Assembly (NCBI GenBank): GCA_038229415.1
Contig: JBBROM010000002.1
Location: 124,001 to 188,000 of the forward strand
Reading direction: 5' to 3'
Length of the DNA stretch: 64,000 nt
From: JANXUR01 sp038229415
Lineage (GTDB): Bacteria > Acidobacteriota > Terriglobia > Terriglobales > Acidobacteriaceae
Position numbers and translations under genes: made by a program. Within the stretch, counting starts at the first letter, position 1; every line of letters begins with the position of its first letter. Below the pieces are notes generated by a model. That model was not told where the DNA came from, made no database searches, and saw nothing but the letters and a program-made list of their open reading frames with translations. Below, one piece after another: positions 24,083 to 33,679 of this stretch.

Positions 24083-24586
24083 GTGAGCTTTGATCTGCGC
24101 CCTTATCAGGAACCCGACTTTGAGACGCTGTGGCAGATTGACCAGCAGTGCTTTCTGCCGGGCATTGCGTATTCGAAGCGCGAGATGAATATGTTTCTGC
24201 GAAGAAGCGGCGCAGTGTGTCTGGTGGCGGAAGAGACAGCGAATGAAGGTGCCGCTTTGAACCCCAGCAATCCAGACTCAGGGATCAATCCACATATTTT
24301 GGGCTTTGTAATCGTGCATCTGCATCACCAAAAAGCGGCGGCGCATGTCATCACCATAGACGTGCTTTCCCGCGCGCGTAGGCTGGGTGTCGGCACAGCG
24401 CTAATGGCTGCGGCGGAGAAACGCGCGCTCGATTGCAGCTGCACCGTGATGCACCTGGAAGCGGCTGCTGACAACGATTCTGCCCTCGCCTTCTATGCGC
24501 GGCACGGCTACACGATCCTGCGTAAAGTGCCGGACTATTACGCTCCGGGCGCGGATGCTTACACCATGACCAAACCTCTGGCTTAG
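24083..24586 (+). CDS. GNAT-family N-acetyltransferase
   Basis: A RimI-like acetyl-CoA-dependent transferase. The acetyl-CoA pyrophosphate loop is RARRLGVGTALM, preceded by the strand HVITIDVLS. Motif B is HLEAAADNDSALAFYARHGY, followed by the C-terminal Tyr region. An insert of about 20 residues (ANEGAALNPSNPDSGINP) lies between early strands. The start is GTG 24083, followed by SFDLRPYQEPDF as in the family. The substrate cannot be deduced. A perfect bidirectional terminator follows. Confidence 0.9.
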   Translation: MSFDLRPYQEPDFETLWQIDQQCFLPGIAYSKREMNMFLRRSGAVCLVAEETANEGAALNPSNPDSGINPHILGFVIVHLHHQKAAAHVITIDVLSRARRLGVGTALMAAAEKRALDCSCTVMHLEAAADNDSALAFYARHGYTILRKVPDYYAPGADAYTMTKPLA

Positions 24587-24620
24587 CCGTTCCTATTTAT
24601 TTCCAGAGTGAATCCCCAAA

Positions 24621-24652
24621 AAACGCCCGGCGCATGACTGCGCCGGGCGTTT
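24621..24652. terminator. perfect bidirectional intrinsic terminator
   Basis: A 14-bp perfect stem (AAACGCCCGGCGCA / TGCGCCGGGCGTTT) with a TGAC loop lies between the convergent GNAT and propeller genes. The A-rich and T-rich ends give a partial U-run in both directions. Confidence 0.85.
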
Positions 24653-24675
24653 GTAGCACAACTGCTGGATTGCGA

Positions 24676-26133
24676 TTAGTCGCGATCGGGGTCGCCCGAA
24701 CGCTCTGGAATCCACTTCGCCAGCTTGTCACCCTTCACGTGCGGCACCGGCTTGTCGCCCGCGCTGCTGTACTCCAAGTCGAATCCACTCACTTCGCGGG
24801 TTAGGCCGTTGGTCTCAGTGAACATGGCCTGATTAAAGGTGCTTCCGGTCAACGCGTTCGGAACAGCAAAGATACTGAAGGCCTTGCCGTTCACGAATGA
24901 GCTGGAGATGTAATCGCCCACCATGCGTCCAGCGAAGGTGTTTGGCAGCCAGGTGATGTTCGCCGGGCCCGCCAGTGTGTTGGGAGTGGTCCAGGTTTGG
25001 CCACCGTTCGTGGAGGAGATGGATGCTGTGAACAACTGGCAGGTGGTGGTGGTGCAGCTTGCCACCGGGTAGTAATAGTAGGTGAGCACCAGGTGGGCAG
25101 TGGTGCCAGAGCTGGCGTGATCCACGCCAATGCCGGGGATGAAGTGATCCACGGTGGATGTGGTCGGGTCAATGGGAATGCGCTTGATGGCTGACCAGGT
25201 CGTGCCGTTGGTCGAAGTGCTCATCACGATATCGTTTTCCTTGCAGCCAGTGCGGAACCGGCAGTCCTGCCACACCACGTAGAGTTTGCCGGCTGCATCC
25301 TCTTCGGCCGAAGGCAGTGGGCCGCTGCGAATACCAGCCGCATCCGTATGGCTCGAAATGGTGGCAATGGTACCGACGGTCGTGTAGCTAGCTCCCCCGT
25401 TGGTCGAACGGAAATACTGAATCTTGCCACCGTTGCTTTCAAAGGGAACTACGAGTGTGCCACTGGGCTGCACGACTGGTTGGCCGCCCAGACCATTGGC
25501 CCCGGTCACTGTCGTTGCTGTGCCCCAGGTCGCTCCACCGTCGGTGGAAACGCTCATCTTGATCGCGCCAGAGTTGGGGTTGTCCCATTCCTGATAGCAG
25601 TTGCCGTAGAACGGGCTGGTGGCGATGACGTCGCAGGCGATCCAGTTCTTATCTACAGAACCTGAGCCAGTGTTGGTGACTACAGGGCTCAGCCAGTTGA
25701 TGCCATCAAACGAACGGCTGACGGTAAGTGCGGCGGGGCCGCTCAGGGGCAGCGCCGAGACCATCCAAACGCCATGTTTGGGGTCATAGGCGACGGAGGC
25801 GTCGCTGGCGGCGGTGTAGGGACCGCCATCCGCAGCAGCAGTCAGATTAGGCAGGTAGCCGCGAAGCCAAGTGACGCCGCCGTCAGTGGAGGTTGCCCAG
25901 CCGATGGCGCCACCGCCGCCGCCCGAAATTCGGCCGACTTGGAAGGCGCTGACGATGGTGTTGCCGAAGGAGTAGGTGTCAGGCTCGACTTCTGTGGCAT
26001 GCTGGCTGGCGGTGTTGGTCAAAGTGTCTGTGCTGACGTTGGTGAGTTGCGCGCTGGCAGGGAGCGCCAGAATAGCGAAAGTGAATATGGCGATAAGAAG
26101 AGCCTGCGGCAGGGAAGCGAGAACGCGTTTCAT
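24676..26133 (-). CDS. secreted sialidase-like BNR/Asp-box beta-propeller protein
   Basis: The start at ATG 26133 has AGGAATCCTC before it and gives a signal peptide (MKRVLASLPQALLIAIFTF, cleavage after PASA). Asp-box motifs recur: STDGGVTW, STDGGATW, STNGGASY, STNGTTW and STNGGQTW, the mark of a six-bladed sialidase fold. I cannot see a full sialidase active site (Arg triad), so binding or another hydrolase activity is equally possible. It ends with a basic/acidic tail (SGDPDRD) without anchor. It is monocistronic and shares a terminator with the GNAT gene. Confidence 0.85.
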   Translation of the reverse strand: MKRVLASLPQALLIAIFTFAILALPASAQLTNVSTDTLTNTASQHATEVEPDTYSFGNTIVSAFQVGRISGGGGGAIGWATSTDGGVTWLRGYLPNLTAAADGGPYTAASDASVAYDPKHGVWMVSALPLSGPAALTVSRSFDGINWLSPVVTNTGSGSVDKNWIACDVIATSPFYGNCYQEWDNPNSGAIKMSVSTDGGATWGTATTVTGANGLGGQPVVQPSGTLVVPFESNGGKIQYFRSTNGGASYTTVGTIATISSHTDAAGIRSGPLPSAEEDAAGKLYVVWQDCRFRTGCKENDIVMSTSTNGTTWSAIKRIPIDPTTSTVDHFIPGIGVDHASSGTTAHLVLTYYYYPVASCTTTTCQLFTASISSTNGGQTWTTPNTLAGPANITWLPNTFAGRMVGDYISSSFVNGKAFSIFAVPNALTGSTFNQAMFTETNGLTREVSGFDLEYSSAGDKPVPHVKGDKLAKWIPERSGDPDRD

Positions 26134-26291
26134 GAGGATTCCTTTTGGATCTATCGGTATATGGAATGGAATGGCTGACGTGCAAGGCCACGGCTGCAAG
26201 ATAATACGCTAACGATAGTAGACGATTGAGGTGACCTGTGTGCTAACTGGTTACTTGCATTTCTGCTTCGGGGAGTCTACCTTCGCTGGTC

Positions 26292-27146
26292 ATGAAAATT
26301 GCGATTCAAGGTGAGCTGGGTTCGTTCAGCCATGAGGCTGCCTCGCGGATGGTTCCCGGGGGTACGCCGGTGCCATGCCCGCGGTCGCACGAGGTGTTTG
26401 ACCGTGTTGAAAAAGGCTCCGGCAAGGGTGGCGTAGACGCTGCCGTCATTCCGATTGAGAATTCTCTGGCCGGTTCGGTGGCCGAGCACTTTGACCTGTT
26501 ACTGGAGCGGAATGTGTGCGTGCGCAAGGAGATGCAACTGCGCATCGTGCATAATTTGATTGCCGCGCCGGGAGTAAAACTGAAGGATCTGCGGCGGGTG
26601 CTGTCGCACCCGGTGGCGCTCGACCAATGCCGCGAATTCCTCCGCCAGCATCCACAGATTGAGCCGGTACCGTTTTATGACACGGCAGGCAGCGTGAAGC
26701 ACGTGATCGCCGAAGGGCTGCGTGATGCGGCGGGCATCGCCAGCCGCAAGGCAGCGGCGGTGTATGGAGGCAAGATTCTGGCAGCGGGGGTTGAGGATAA
26801 TCAGGAAAATTTCACGCGATTTTTTCTGGTACATCGTCTAACCAAGCGGGCTGGCAAGTGGGCAGCACCGCCGATACTGCCGAAGGCGAACAAAACTTCC
26901 ATTGCCTTCCGGGTGCGCAATGAGCCGGGAGCGCTGTTCAAGGCGTTGGCGGTTTTGGCGCTGCGAGAAATTTCTCTGAGCAAGATCGAATCCCGGCCGT
27001 TTCGCGGGCATCCTTGGGAATACGTGTTTTATGCCGATTTCCAAGAAGGGGAGAGTGAGGCGGCCAGCCACGCCTTGCGGCATCTGCGCGAAGTGGCTGA
27101 TTTTGTTAAGGTTCTGGGGGTATACCCGGATGCTGGGAGAAAGTAA
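26292..27146 (+). CDS. pheA: prephenate dehydratase
   Basis: This converts prephenate to phenylpyruvate in phenylalanine synthesis. The catalytic domain starts IAIQGELGSFSHEAA and contains VIPIENSLAGSV, the VLSHPVALDQC region, FYDTAGSVK and the catalytic NFTRFFLV. The C-terminal ACT domain has NEPGALFKALAVLA and the Phe-binding ESRPFRGHPWEYVFYAD, so feedback inhibition is expected. There is no chorismate mutase domain. Length is 284 residues. Confidence 0.96.
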   Translation: MKIAIQGELGSFSHEAASRMVPGGTPVPCPRSHEVFDRVEKGSGKGGVDAAVIPIENSLAGSVAEHFDLLLERNVCVRKEMQLRIVHNLIAAPGVKLKDLRRVLSHPVALDQCREFLRQHPQIEPVPFYDTAGSVKHVIAEGLRDAAGIASRKAAAVYGGKILAAGVEDNQENFTRFFLVHRLTKRAGKWAAPPILPKANKTSIAFRVRNEPGALFKALAVLALREISLSKIESRPFRGHPWEYVFYADFQEGESEAASHALRHLREVADFVKVLGVYPDAGRK

Positions 27147-27270
27147 AGTTTCTTAGAAGTACTGGCTAAATCATAGTTTTAAAATGTTAAAAATTGGCGG
27201 AAAATATTCATATCAGCAATGTTTTCATTATTTTATCGGCATTTTTGATGTTTGCATCTTGTCACTTGAT

Positions 27271-27299
27271 TTGTCATCTAAAGTTGAGTGAGATACACT
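27271..27299 (+). promoter_or_regulatory. candidate sigma-70-type promoter of lon
   Basis: TTGTCA (27271-27276) and TACACT (27294-27299) are separated by 17 bases. They match the consensus hexamers at 5 of 6 and 4 of 6 positions. The predicted transcript would begin about 7 bases before the lon ATG at 27313, and no ribosome site is visible, so it would be nearly leaderless. A second TTGTCA lies 13 bases upstream. The surrounding 27147-27312 is AT-rich. Confidence 0.4.
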
Positions 27300-27312
27300 C
27301 ACGTTCAATCTT

Positions 27313-29784
27313 ATGAGCATCCAAACGGAAACTGAATTGCCTGAAGGAATTGACCTCATCGGCTTGCCGGAAGGCACCCCGTCGGAGCGTCCTGAGCAAC
27401 TGAACTATGACTCGCGCCCGATTTTGCCGGTGCGGGACACGGTTTTGTTCCCCCATGCGGTTTTACCGCTGACGGTGGGCCGCGAAAGCTCGGTTCTGCT
27501 GATCAACTCGCTGGGCGAGGATAAGACCATCGTCGTGGCTGCGCAACGCGAAGCGCGGGTGGACAATCCACAGCCCAACGACCTCTACACCTTGGGCACT
27601 TTGGCAGTGGTACACAAGGTTGTAAAGATGCCCAACCAGAGCCTGTTTGTGTTTGCCGAGGGTCTGGAGCGGGTTCATGTGCGGGAGTTCAATCAACTTG
27701 TGCCATTTATGCGGGCACATGTGGAGCCGGTGCTTGAGTCGGATCCGGAAAAGACGCCCGAGATCGAAGCCTTGCAGCGCAATGTACTGACGCTGTTCCA
27801 GCAGATTGTGACGGGTTCGCCGACGCTGTCGGATGAACTTTCGACGGTCGCTATGAACATTGACGAGCCGGGGCGCTTGGTGGACTTTATTGCCTCGTCT
27901 ATTCCGACGCTGAGCACCGCCGACCGGCAAGACTTGCTGGAGACAGCCGACATCCGCGCTCGGATGGACAAGATCAACCAGCACTTGGCTAAGGAGCTGG
28001 AAGTCCAGCAGTTGCGCAACAAGATTCAGAGCGAAGTACAGGATCGGGTGCAGCAGACGCAGCGCGATTACTACCTGCGCGAGCAAATGAAAGCCATCCA
28101 GAAGGAACTTGGCGAAGGGGATGACAGCCAGCGCGAAGTAGAGGAGCTTAAGGAAAAGATTGAAGCCGTCGGCATGCCGGAAGAAGTTAAGAAAGAGGCC
28201 CTGCGAGAACTGGGCCGGCTTTCCCGCATGTCGCCCATGGCGGCGGATTATTCGGTGACGCGCACTTACATTGAGTGGCTGGCGGCGTTGCCGTGGAACA
28301 AGCAGTCGGGCACCGAGGTGGACATCATCAAGGCGCACGAGGTGCTGGAAACCGACCACTACGACCTGAAAAAGGTGAAAGACCGCATTCTCGATTACCT
28401 TTCCGTGCGTCGGCTGAAGCCGAACATGAAGGGGCCGATTTTGTGTTTCGTGGGCCCTCCCGGTGTGGGCAAGACGTCGCTTGGTCGCTCGATAGCCAAA
28501 GCGATGGGGCGGAAGTTTGTTCGCATTTCGCTGGGCGGTGTGCATGACGAGGCCGAAATTCGCGGGCATCGCCGGACGTACATCGGTGCACTGCCAGGCC
28601 AGATTATGCAGGGCATTCGGCGGGCAGAGACGAACGATCCCGTGTTTATGCTCGATGAGATTGACAAGATTGGCCGCGATTTTCGTGGCGATCCGTCATC
28701 GGCGCTGCTGGAAGCCCTCGATCCCGAACAGAATGCGACGTTCCGCGACCACTATCTCGACGTGACGTTTGATCTGTCGAAGGTGTTGTTCATCACCACT
28801 GCGAACATGCTCGACACTATCGCCGAGCCGCTACGGGATCGCATGGAGATCATCGAACTACAGGGCTACACCGAAGAAGAAAAATTGCACATTGCAAATC
28901 AATATCTGATTCCGCGCCAGATTGAAGAGAACGGATTAACCAGTGAACTGATCGAGTTTCCCGATGAGGCGACGCGGTTTATTGTCCGTCATTACACGCG
29001 CGAAGCGGGTGTTCGCAACCTGGAGCGGCAAATCGGCACCGTGTGCCGCAAACAGGCGCGGCGCATCGCGGAGGGCAAGACCGAAAAGCTGATTGTCACC
29101 AAGGAGACAGTGCAGGAGTTTCTCGGCGGCATCAAAATTCGCGTGGAAGGCGAGATTGCCGAGCGGACGAAGCGTCCGGGAGTCGGTGTCGGACTTGCGT
29201 GGACGCCGACCGGTGGCGATGTGCTGTTCGTTGAGGCTAACAAGATGAAGGGCAAGGGTGGCTTCACCATGACCGGGCAAATTGGTCAGGTGATGCAGGA
29301 GTCCATGCAGGCGGCGCTGACGTGGGTGCGGTCGAATGCAGAGGAGTTGAAGATTCCCGACACCTTCTTCGCCGAAAACGACCTGCACATGCACGTGCCC
29401 GCAGGTGCGATTCCCAAGGATGGGCCTTCGGCGGGCATCACCATGGCGACGGCGCTGGTGTCGCTGATTACGGGCAGGCCAGTGCGTCCTCTGACCGCGA
29501 TGACAGGCGAGATCACGCTGAGTGGCAATGTGCTGCCAATCGGCGGCGTGAAAGAAAAAGTGCTGGCGGCAAAGCGATCAGGTGTGCAGACGATTCTGCT
29601 GCCGGCTGACAATCGCGCTAACTTGGTCGAAGACCTGATGCCGGAACAGCTCGAAGGCTTGACTATTCACTATGTTTCGACGATTGCGGATGTACTGGCG
29701 CTGGCCCTGCCTTCGACTCCGAAGGAGTTGAAGCAGGATGCGGAAGAGCGCCAGAAGATGCTGGCCGAGACTTCGTGGGACTAA
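27313..29784 (+). CDS. lon: ATP-dependent Lon protease
   Basis: A cytoplasmic quality-control protease. The N-terminal LON substrate-binding domain (ILPVRDTVLFPHAVLPLTVGR) is followed by a coiled-coil region. The AAA+ domain has Walker A GPPGVGKTSLG near residue 380 and Walker B VFMLDEIDKI. The C-terminal protease domain has Ser706 in PKDGPSAGITMATALVS and Lys749 in GGVKEKVLAA, spaced 43 residues as in E. coli Lon. Length is 823 residues. It has its own upstream AT-rich promoter region and ends at a clear terminator. Confidence 0.98.
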   Translation: MSIQTETELPEGIDLIGLPEGTPSERPEQLNYDSRPILPVRDTVLFPHAVLPLTVGRESSVLLINSLGEDKTIVVAAQREARVDNPQPNDLYTLGTLAVVHKVVKMPNQSLFVFAEGLERVHVREFNQLVPFMRAHVEPVLESDPEKTPEIEALQRNVLTLFQQIVTGSPTLSDELSTVAMNIDEPGRLVDFIASSIPTLSTADRQDLLETADIRARMDKINQHLAKELEVQQLRNKIQSEVQDRVQQTQRDYYLREQMKAIQKELGEGDDSQREVEELKEKIEAVGMPEEVKKEALRELGRLSRMSPMAADYSVTRTYIEWLAALPWNKQSGTEVDIIKAHEVLETDHYDLKKVKDRILDYLSVRRLKPNMKGPILCFVGPPGVGKTSLGRSIAKAMGRKFVRISLGGVHDEAEIRGHRRTYIGALPGQIMQGIRRAETNDPVFMLDEIDKIGRDFRGDPSSALLEALDPEQNATFRDHYLDVTFDLSKVLFITTANMLDTIAEPLRDRMEIIELQGYTEEEKLHIANQYLIPRQIEENGLTSELIEFPDEATRFIVRHYTREAGVRNLERQIGTVCRKQARRIAEGKTEKLIVTKETVQEFLGGIKIRVEGEIAERTKRPGVGVGLAWTPTGGDVLFVEANKMKGKGGFTMTGQIGQVMQESMQAALTWVRSNAEELKIPDTFFAENDLHMHVPAGAIPKDGPSAGITMATALVSLITGRPVRPLTAMTGEITLSGNVLPIGGVKEKVLAAKRSGVQTILLPADNRANLVEDLMPEQLEGLTIHYVSTIADVLALALPSTPKELKQDAEERQKMLAETSWD

Positions 29785-29809
29785 CGGTTCATATCAATCG
29801 GATAAAGTG

Positions 29810-29834
29810 AAAGCCGCGCCCATGCGCGGCTTTT
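29810..29834 (+). terminator. intrinsic terminator of lon
   Basis: A 10-bp stem (AAAGCCGCGC / GCGCGGCTTT) with a CCAT loop ends in TTTT, 25 bases after the lon stop codon. Confidence 0.85.
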
Positions 29835-29864
29835 GCATGTTTGGGATGAAAGAGGTATTGGCTT

Positions 29865-31448
29865 TCAAAGGCCAAGCAGGTGCATCAACCCATGCCATCC
29901 CCAGACCGAGAACCGCGAAGTCAGCGCCGGTAGATGCAGAATGAAGTGCTGTAGCGGAGCGGGTATGTTCTTCCATAGCCATGCGCTATAGTAGGCCGCG
30001 ACCCCATATAACGTTCCTGCCTCGACCACGAATACGACGAGCAACGAAATAATCATTACCAGATCCCAATATATCTTCCATAGTTCGGCGCGTTCCGGCA
30101 GAGGTGCAGGGGTCTGTGTCCACGGTGCGGGAGGGATAGTGGTGGGCGGCAGATGAGTTTGGTGGAGGATGTACTTAGCGACTTTGGTCTCGTGCCAATA
30201 GCTCACATGAGCCAGCCCCGGCAACGTCCAGATGGAGGGGCTGTGGACACTTTGTGGAATGGCCCCGAACAGAGTCTTGTCGGTCGGAATGCCGGACACG
30301 GGGTCGAGGATGTGAAAGAAGTTGACCCACCAGTGGTCGCCGTCCGTTTTAGCTTGTTTCTCCTTCTCTCCCCGCCAATCGTCCGGCCAGCGCCGCAGCA
30401 CGCCCGGAAACAGGAAAGCAACCTTCTGCAGGGGGGAACCCAGCGTGTAGAAGCGATGAATGGATTGGAGTGCCTTGTCAGCCCTGAGCTTGCGTGCCTT
30501 ATCCTCCTCGGTGTTCATTGGCAATCTCTGCGCCTTTTCAACCAGGTCGCTCAGAACGTTGTAACTGACGACGGTTCCGAGACTATGCGAAACCCATACC
30601 ACCTCCTCGAACTGGAGTGGGCAGTCATCCATACGCAGCTTGGATTGTGGAATTCCCCTCATCGCGAATACCGGGGCATCGTCAGGCAACGGATCGAAGT
30701 TTAGGTCGAGGCCAAACAACTGGAGGAACAGAGCCGCCACTCGACGATCAATCCACTGCACCATGGCGTGCTCAATCGCGCCTTCGGGATCCACATATAG
30801 CCTGACGTCACCGACTACGTCGGATAGCGCCTTGCGGCCCCAGGGGAAAAGCAGCATTCCAGGAATTGTGAGGACTACGACGAGCAGGACCAATAGATAA
30901 ATCGGCGGGCGTGCCAGCTTGAACAGGAAGGTTCGGAATGTTAAATCTGAAAAAAAATTCCGGAGCGACACCGGAATAAGCCTCGCAGCCTGTTTCACGA
31001 GCCACCAGCCGGTGCGATCCGCGCTGCGTGTGCGCACATTCCAAAGGGCCTTGAAATAGCTTTGGGAGGGGGCTGGCATGGAGGAGTAGAGGTCCGGGAA
31101 TGCTTCCTCCACCTTGCGATAATTTCCCCAGTAGCCCTCTTTGATGTAAGTGGCAGGCACGGCGATCCATCCTGCGGTAACCCGGTGGGGTGGATTGGGG
31201 TCGCGTGGCCGCAGCTCGTCAGCAGCGTCTTCAAAACCGTAGCGCAGATCCACCGACGTGCCGCTGGAGCGATCCATGGCGCCGATGCCATGAACGACAA
31301 ATACGGCGCGGCGGCGATATGCATACTTGGGGTCGTCAGCCGTTTGTTCGAGGCACCAAGTTACGTCAGGGTCAAAATAACGGGGGCGGTCGAGGAGGTC
31401 GGAATCTACGTCGAGGCAAGGCGATTTGTTCTCATCGCTATCAGGCAT
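29865..31448 (-). CDS. membrane-associated alpha/beta-hydrolase-like protein, function unknown
   Basis: The N-terminal cytosolic part has AVFVVHGIGAMDRSS, an oxyanion-loop-like motif. A membrane segment lies at about 195-220 (IYLLVLLVVVLTIPGMLLF). The central part has EEVVWVSHSLGTVVSYNVL, a lipase-type Ser elbow with Ser for the first Gly, and FYTLGSPLQKVAFLFPG, resembling lipase class 3 or cell-surface hydrolases. Two more hydrophobic segments lie near the C terminus (MIISLLVVFVVEAGTLYGV). ATG 31448 is preferred because GGGAG precedes it; the frame is open to 31490. It is flanked by unrelated genes and the substrate is unknown. Confidence 0.7.
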   Translation of the reverse strand: MPDSDENKSPCLDVDSDLLDRPRYFDPDVTWCLEQTADDPKYAYRRRAVFVVHGIGAMDRSSGTSVDLRYGFEDAADELRPRDPNPPHRVTAGWIAVPATYIKEGYWGNYRKVEEAFPDLYSSMPAPSQSYFKALWNVRTRSADRTGWWLVKQAARLIPVSLRNFFSDLTFRTFLFKLARPPIYLLVLLVVVLTIPGMLLFPWGRKALSDVVGDVRLYVDPEGAIEHAMVQWIDRRVAALFLQLFGLDLNFDPLPDDAPVFAMRGIPQSKLRMDDCPLQFEEVVWVSHSLGTVVSYNVLSDLVEKAQRLPMNTEEDKARKLRADKALQSIHRFYTLGSPLQKVAFLFPGVLRRWPDDWRGEKEKQAKTDGDHWWVNFFHILDPVSGIPTDKTLFGAIPQSVHSPSIWTLPGLAHVSYWHETKVAKYILHQTHLPPTTIPPAPWTQTPAPLPERAELWKIYWDLVMIISLLVVFVVEAGTLYGVAAYYSAWLWKNIPAPLQHFILHLPALTSRFSVWGWHGLMHLLGL

Positions 31449-31549
31449 ATCCACGCTCCCATGCAACAGGAATAGCCGCCAATGTAGCACACTTGGCGGC
31501 TATCGGCGCAGCCGTTGCCACGCACCAACTCACTGGCTGAGACTGCGTG

Positions 31550-33628
31550 CTAGCGCTTTGCCTCCAACACTGCGACTCCGTAGCGTGGAAGCGCGACCGA
31601 CTGGTGCGAGCCTCCGTTTAGCACGTCGTCCATCGGTTTACCGAGCGGAATCGTCTGCGCCGTCTTCGACAGATTCACCAGAATGTAGACGACCTTGTGA
31701 TCGCCATATCTCGCACTCACTTCCACTCCGTCGGGCACAGTGCCGAAGGCTGGCTTCACGCCGCTGACCGAGGTCATCCACTTGGCGGCGGCGGCGAGGC
31801 CAGCGTCGTCGAGCCACGCACCGATATACGTGATTCTCCCCTTGCCGACTTTGCGGGTGATGGCGGCGGGCTGGCCGTCTAGCCAGCCGTTGCTCTTGCC
31901 GTAGCGTTGCAGAATTTGCGTGTCCTTGTCCTTCACGCTGAGCAGCTCCGCCCAAAGTTTTCCTTTTCCCACGCCGAACTGGCCTTCGACGGGAACCGGC
32001 TCGGTGAGCGCGTAGTACTGCTCCACTCGTCCGCCGAGTAGTTCGGCGAGCGGGCCGGGCTGGCGTTGGGTTTGCAGAGCGTTGTCGTCATCTTTAGCGG
32101 CAGAACGTTGGCCCAAAACTAAGTGGCCGCCTTGTTTCACGTAGGTGATCAGGTTTTGCGCGGCGGCGTCCGAGAGAACATTCAAGCCGGGCGCGACCAC
32201 CAGCTTGTATTGAGTCAGCGGCGCCGTGGGGGCGACGATGTCCATCGCCTGGCTGATGGCGCGCAGCGGTTTGTAATAACTGATGAGCTCGGCGATGGGA
32301 TCGAAGTCTTTGTTGTGACGCTGCCAGTTGATGGCCCAGCGGCTGTCGTAAGAGTGCAGGATCGCTACTTCGGATTGCACGCTGGTGCCCGCGAGCACCG
32401 GGCCAGCCTTGGCAAACTCCTTGCCGATCTGCTGAATCTCAGAATACAAAGGCACCGGCGTACCGTCGGGGCCCACGATAGTGCCGTGAATTTCTTCCTG
32501 TCCGTTGAGGGCGCTGCGCCACTGCCAGTAGCTGACGGTGTCGGCACCGTGTCCAATGCCGTGCCATGCCATGGCCCGCACCTCGCCCTTGTCGAGCGAA
32601 TTGTTGATGCCTGCCCAGTTCACAAAGCCGGGCTGGGTCTCCATGATCCAGAAATTCTTGTGCAAGAACCCGCGTGTAAGATCATGCGCCGCGCCATTCG
32701 AGGCGTCGAGATGGCCCTGGCCGATGTAGTTGTCCCACGAAGCGAGGTCTAAGTCCTGGCTGACGGTGTAGTGGTCGTAGCCATCGAACCAGCCCATCAT
32801 GTTGGTGGTGATGAACTGTTTCGGATCTGCGTTGGCGCGGATGGCGTCCATCTGATTTTTTTGGTAGCTGCGCCAGGTGTCGCTGACAAAGCGCTTCCAA
32901 CTGAGCAGAAATCCCGGGTTGCCGTACATGGTCTGAATCGGAATCTGATTCCAGTCGAAGATCTCTTCGCTCCAGTAGGAGGTGGTGAAACGGGCATTCA
33001 GGTTGTCGAGCGTCTTATAGCGATTCTTCAACCACTGCTGGAACTGGGCCTTGGTGGCAGGATCGTAGGTTGGCACGGCGTATTCGTTGTCAATCTGCCA
33101 TCCCAGCACGTAAGGATTGTGGCCGAAGCGCTTGGCCATCGCTTCCGCAATGCCATAGCAGAGCTTGCGGTACTTGGGATTGGCGAAGTTGAAGTGCTGG
33201 CGGTTGCCATGCTCAGCGAGGCGGCCATCTTCTTCCATGCGCAAGATTTCTGGATATTTTGAGGTCATCCATGCCGGGGGCGTCGGGGTAGGTGTGCCCA
33301 GCACGGTGTAGATGCCGCGTTTGCCTGCGGCTGTGATGGCGCGGTCTAGCCAGTCAAGATCTACGTTGCCTTCGGTCGGTTCCATGCGGCTCCAGGCGAA
33401 TTCGCCGACGCGCACCATATGAACCCCCGCCTTCTGCATCAGTTCGAGATCGGCGTCCCAGCGCGACTCAGGCCACTGCTCGGGATACCACGCGGTGCCG
33501 AGCAGGATTGGTGGTGGTGGAGGCGCAGTTTGGGCGTGTAGCGCTACGGGCAGGACGATAGAGACTGCCATCAGGAAAAAGAAGAATTGCTGCGTATACA
33601 AACGCGCCGGTTGCATGGATTTCGTCAT
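31550..33628 (-). CDS. secreted glycoside hydrolase family 42 beta-galactosidase
   Basis: A signal peptide (hydrophobic core FFFFLMAVSIVLPVALHA, cleavage before QTAPP) precedes a GH42 TIM barrel: GTAWYPEQWPESRWD, MVRVGEFAWSRMEP, GTPTPTPPAWM, HFNFANPKY. The acid/base Glu is in GWQIDNEYA and the nucleophile Glu in WIMETQPGFVNW. The trimerisation and C-terminal domains follow (VVAPGLNVLSD, GKGRITYIGAWLDD). Secretion is less common for GH42, which is often cytoplasmic, and points to periplasmic or extracellular galactoside cleavage. A palindrome with LacI-type features lies upstream at 33664-33679. Confidence 0.95.
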   Translation of the reverse strand: MTKSMQPARLYTQQFFFFLMAVSIVLPVALHAQTAPPPPPILLGTAWYPEQWPESRWDADLELMQKAGVHMVRVGEFAWSRMEPTEGNVDLDWLDRAITAAGKRGIYTVLGTPTPTPPAWMTSKYPEILRMEEDGRLAEHGNRQHFNFANPKYRKLCYGIAEAMAKRFGHNPYVLGWQIDNEYAVPTYDPATKAQFQQWLKNRYKTLDNLNARFTTSYWSEEIFDWNQIPIQTMYGNPGFLLSWKRFVSDTWRSYQKNQMDAIRANADPKQFITTNMMGWFDGYDHYTVSQDLDLASWDNYIGQGHLDASNGAAHDLTRGFLHKNFWIMETQPGFVNWAGINNSLDKGEVRAMAWHGIGHGADTVSYWQWRSALNGQEEIHGTIVGPDGTPVPLYSEIQQIGKEFAKAGPVLAGTSVQSEVAILHSYDSRWAINWQRHNKDFDPIAELISYYKPLRAISQAMDIVAPTAPLTQYKLVVAPGLNVLSDAAAQNLITYVKQGGHLVLGQRSAAKDDDNALQTQRQPGPLAELLGGRVEQYYALTEPVPVEGQFGVGKGKLWAELLSVKDKDTQILQRYGKSNGWLDGQPAAITRKVGKGRITYIGAWLDDAGLAAAAKWMTSVSGVKPAFGTVPDGVEVSARYGDHKVVYILVNLSKTAQTIPLGKPMDDVLNGGSHQSVALPRYGVAVLEAKR

Positions 33629-33663
33629 GGAATGCCCTCATTGCCGCTTCTCGGAGAAGCGCC

Positions 33664-33679
33664 TAAGCGTAATCGCTTA
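33664..33679. promoter_or_regulatory. palindromic candidate operator upstream of the GH42 gene
   Basis: TAAGCG-TAAT-CGCTTA forms a perfect 6+6 palindrome 35 bases before the GH42 start. Nearby, TGCAAGCGCTA at 33690-33700 matches a half of the LacI-family consensus. A sugar-responsive repressor is plausible, but no regulator gene is adjacent. Confidence 0.45.

Noticed and set aside
27463..28569. 368-codon minus-strand ORF within lon
   Set aside because: It lies antisense to the Lon coding region and its composition is that of a GC-biased shadow frame.
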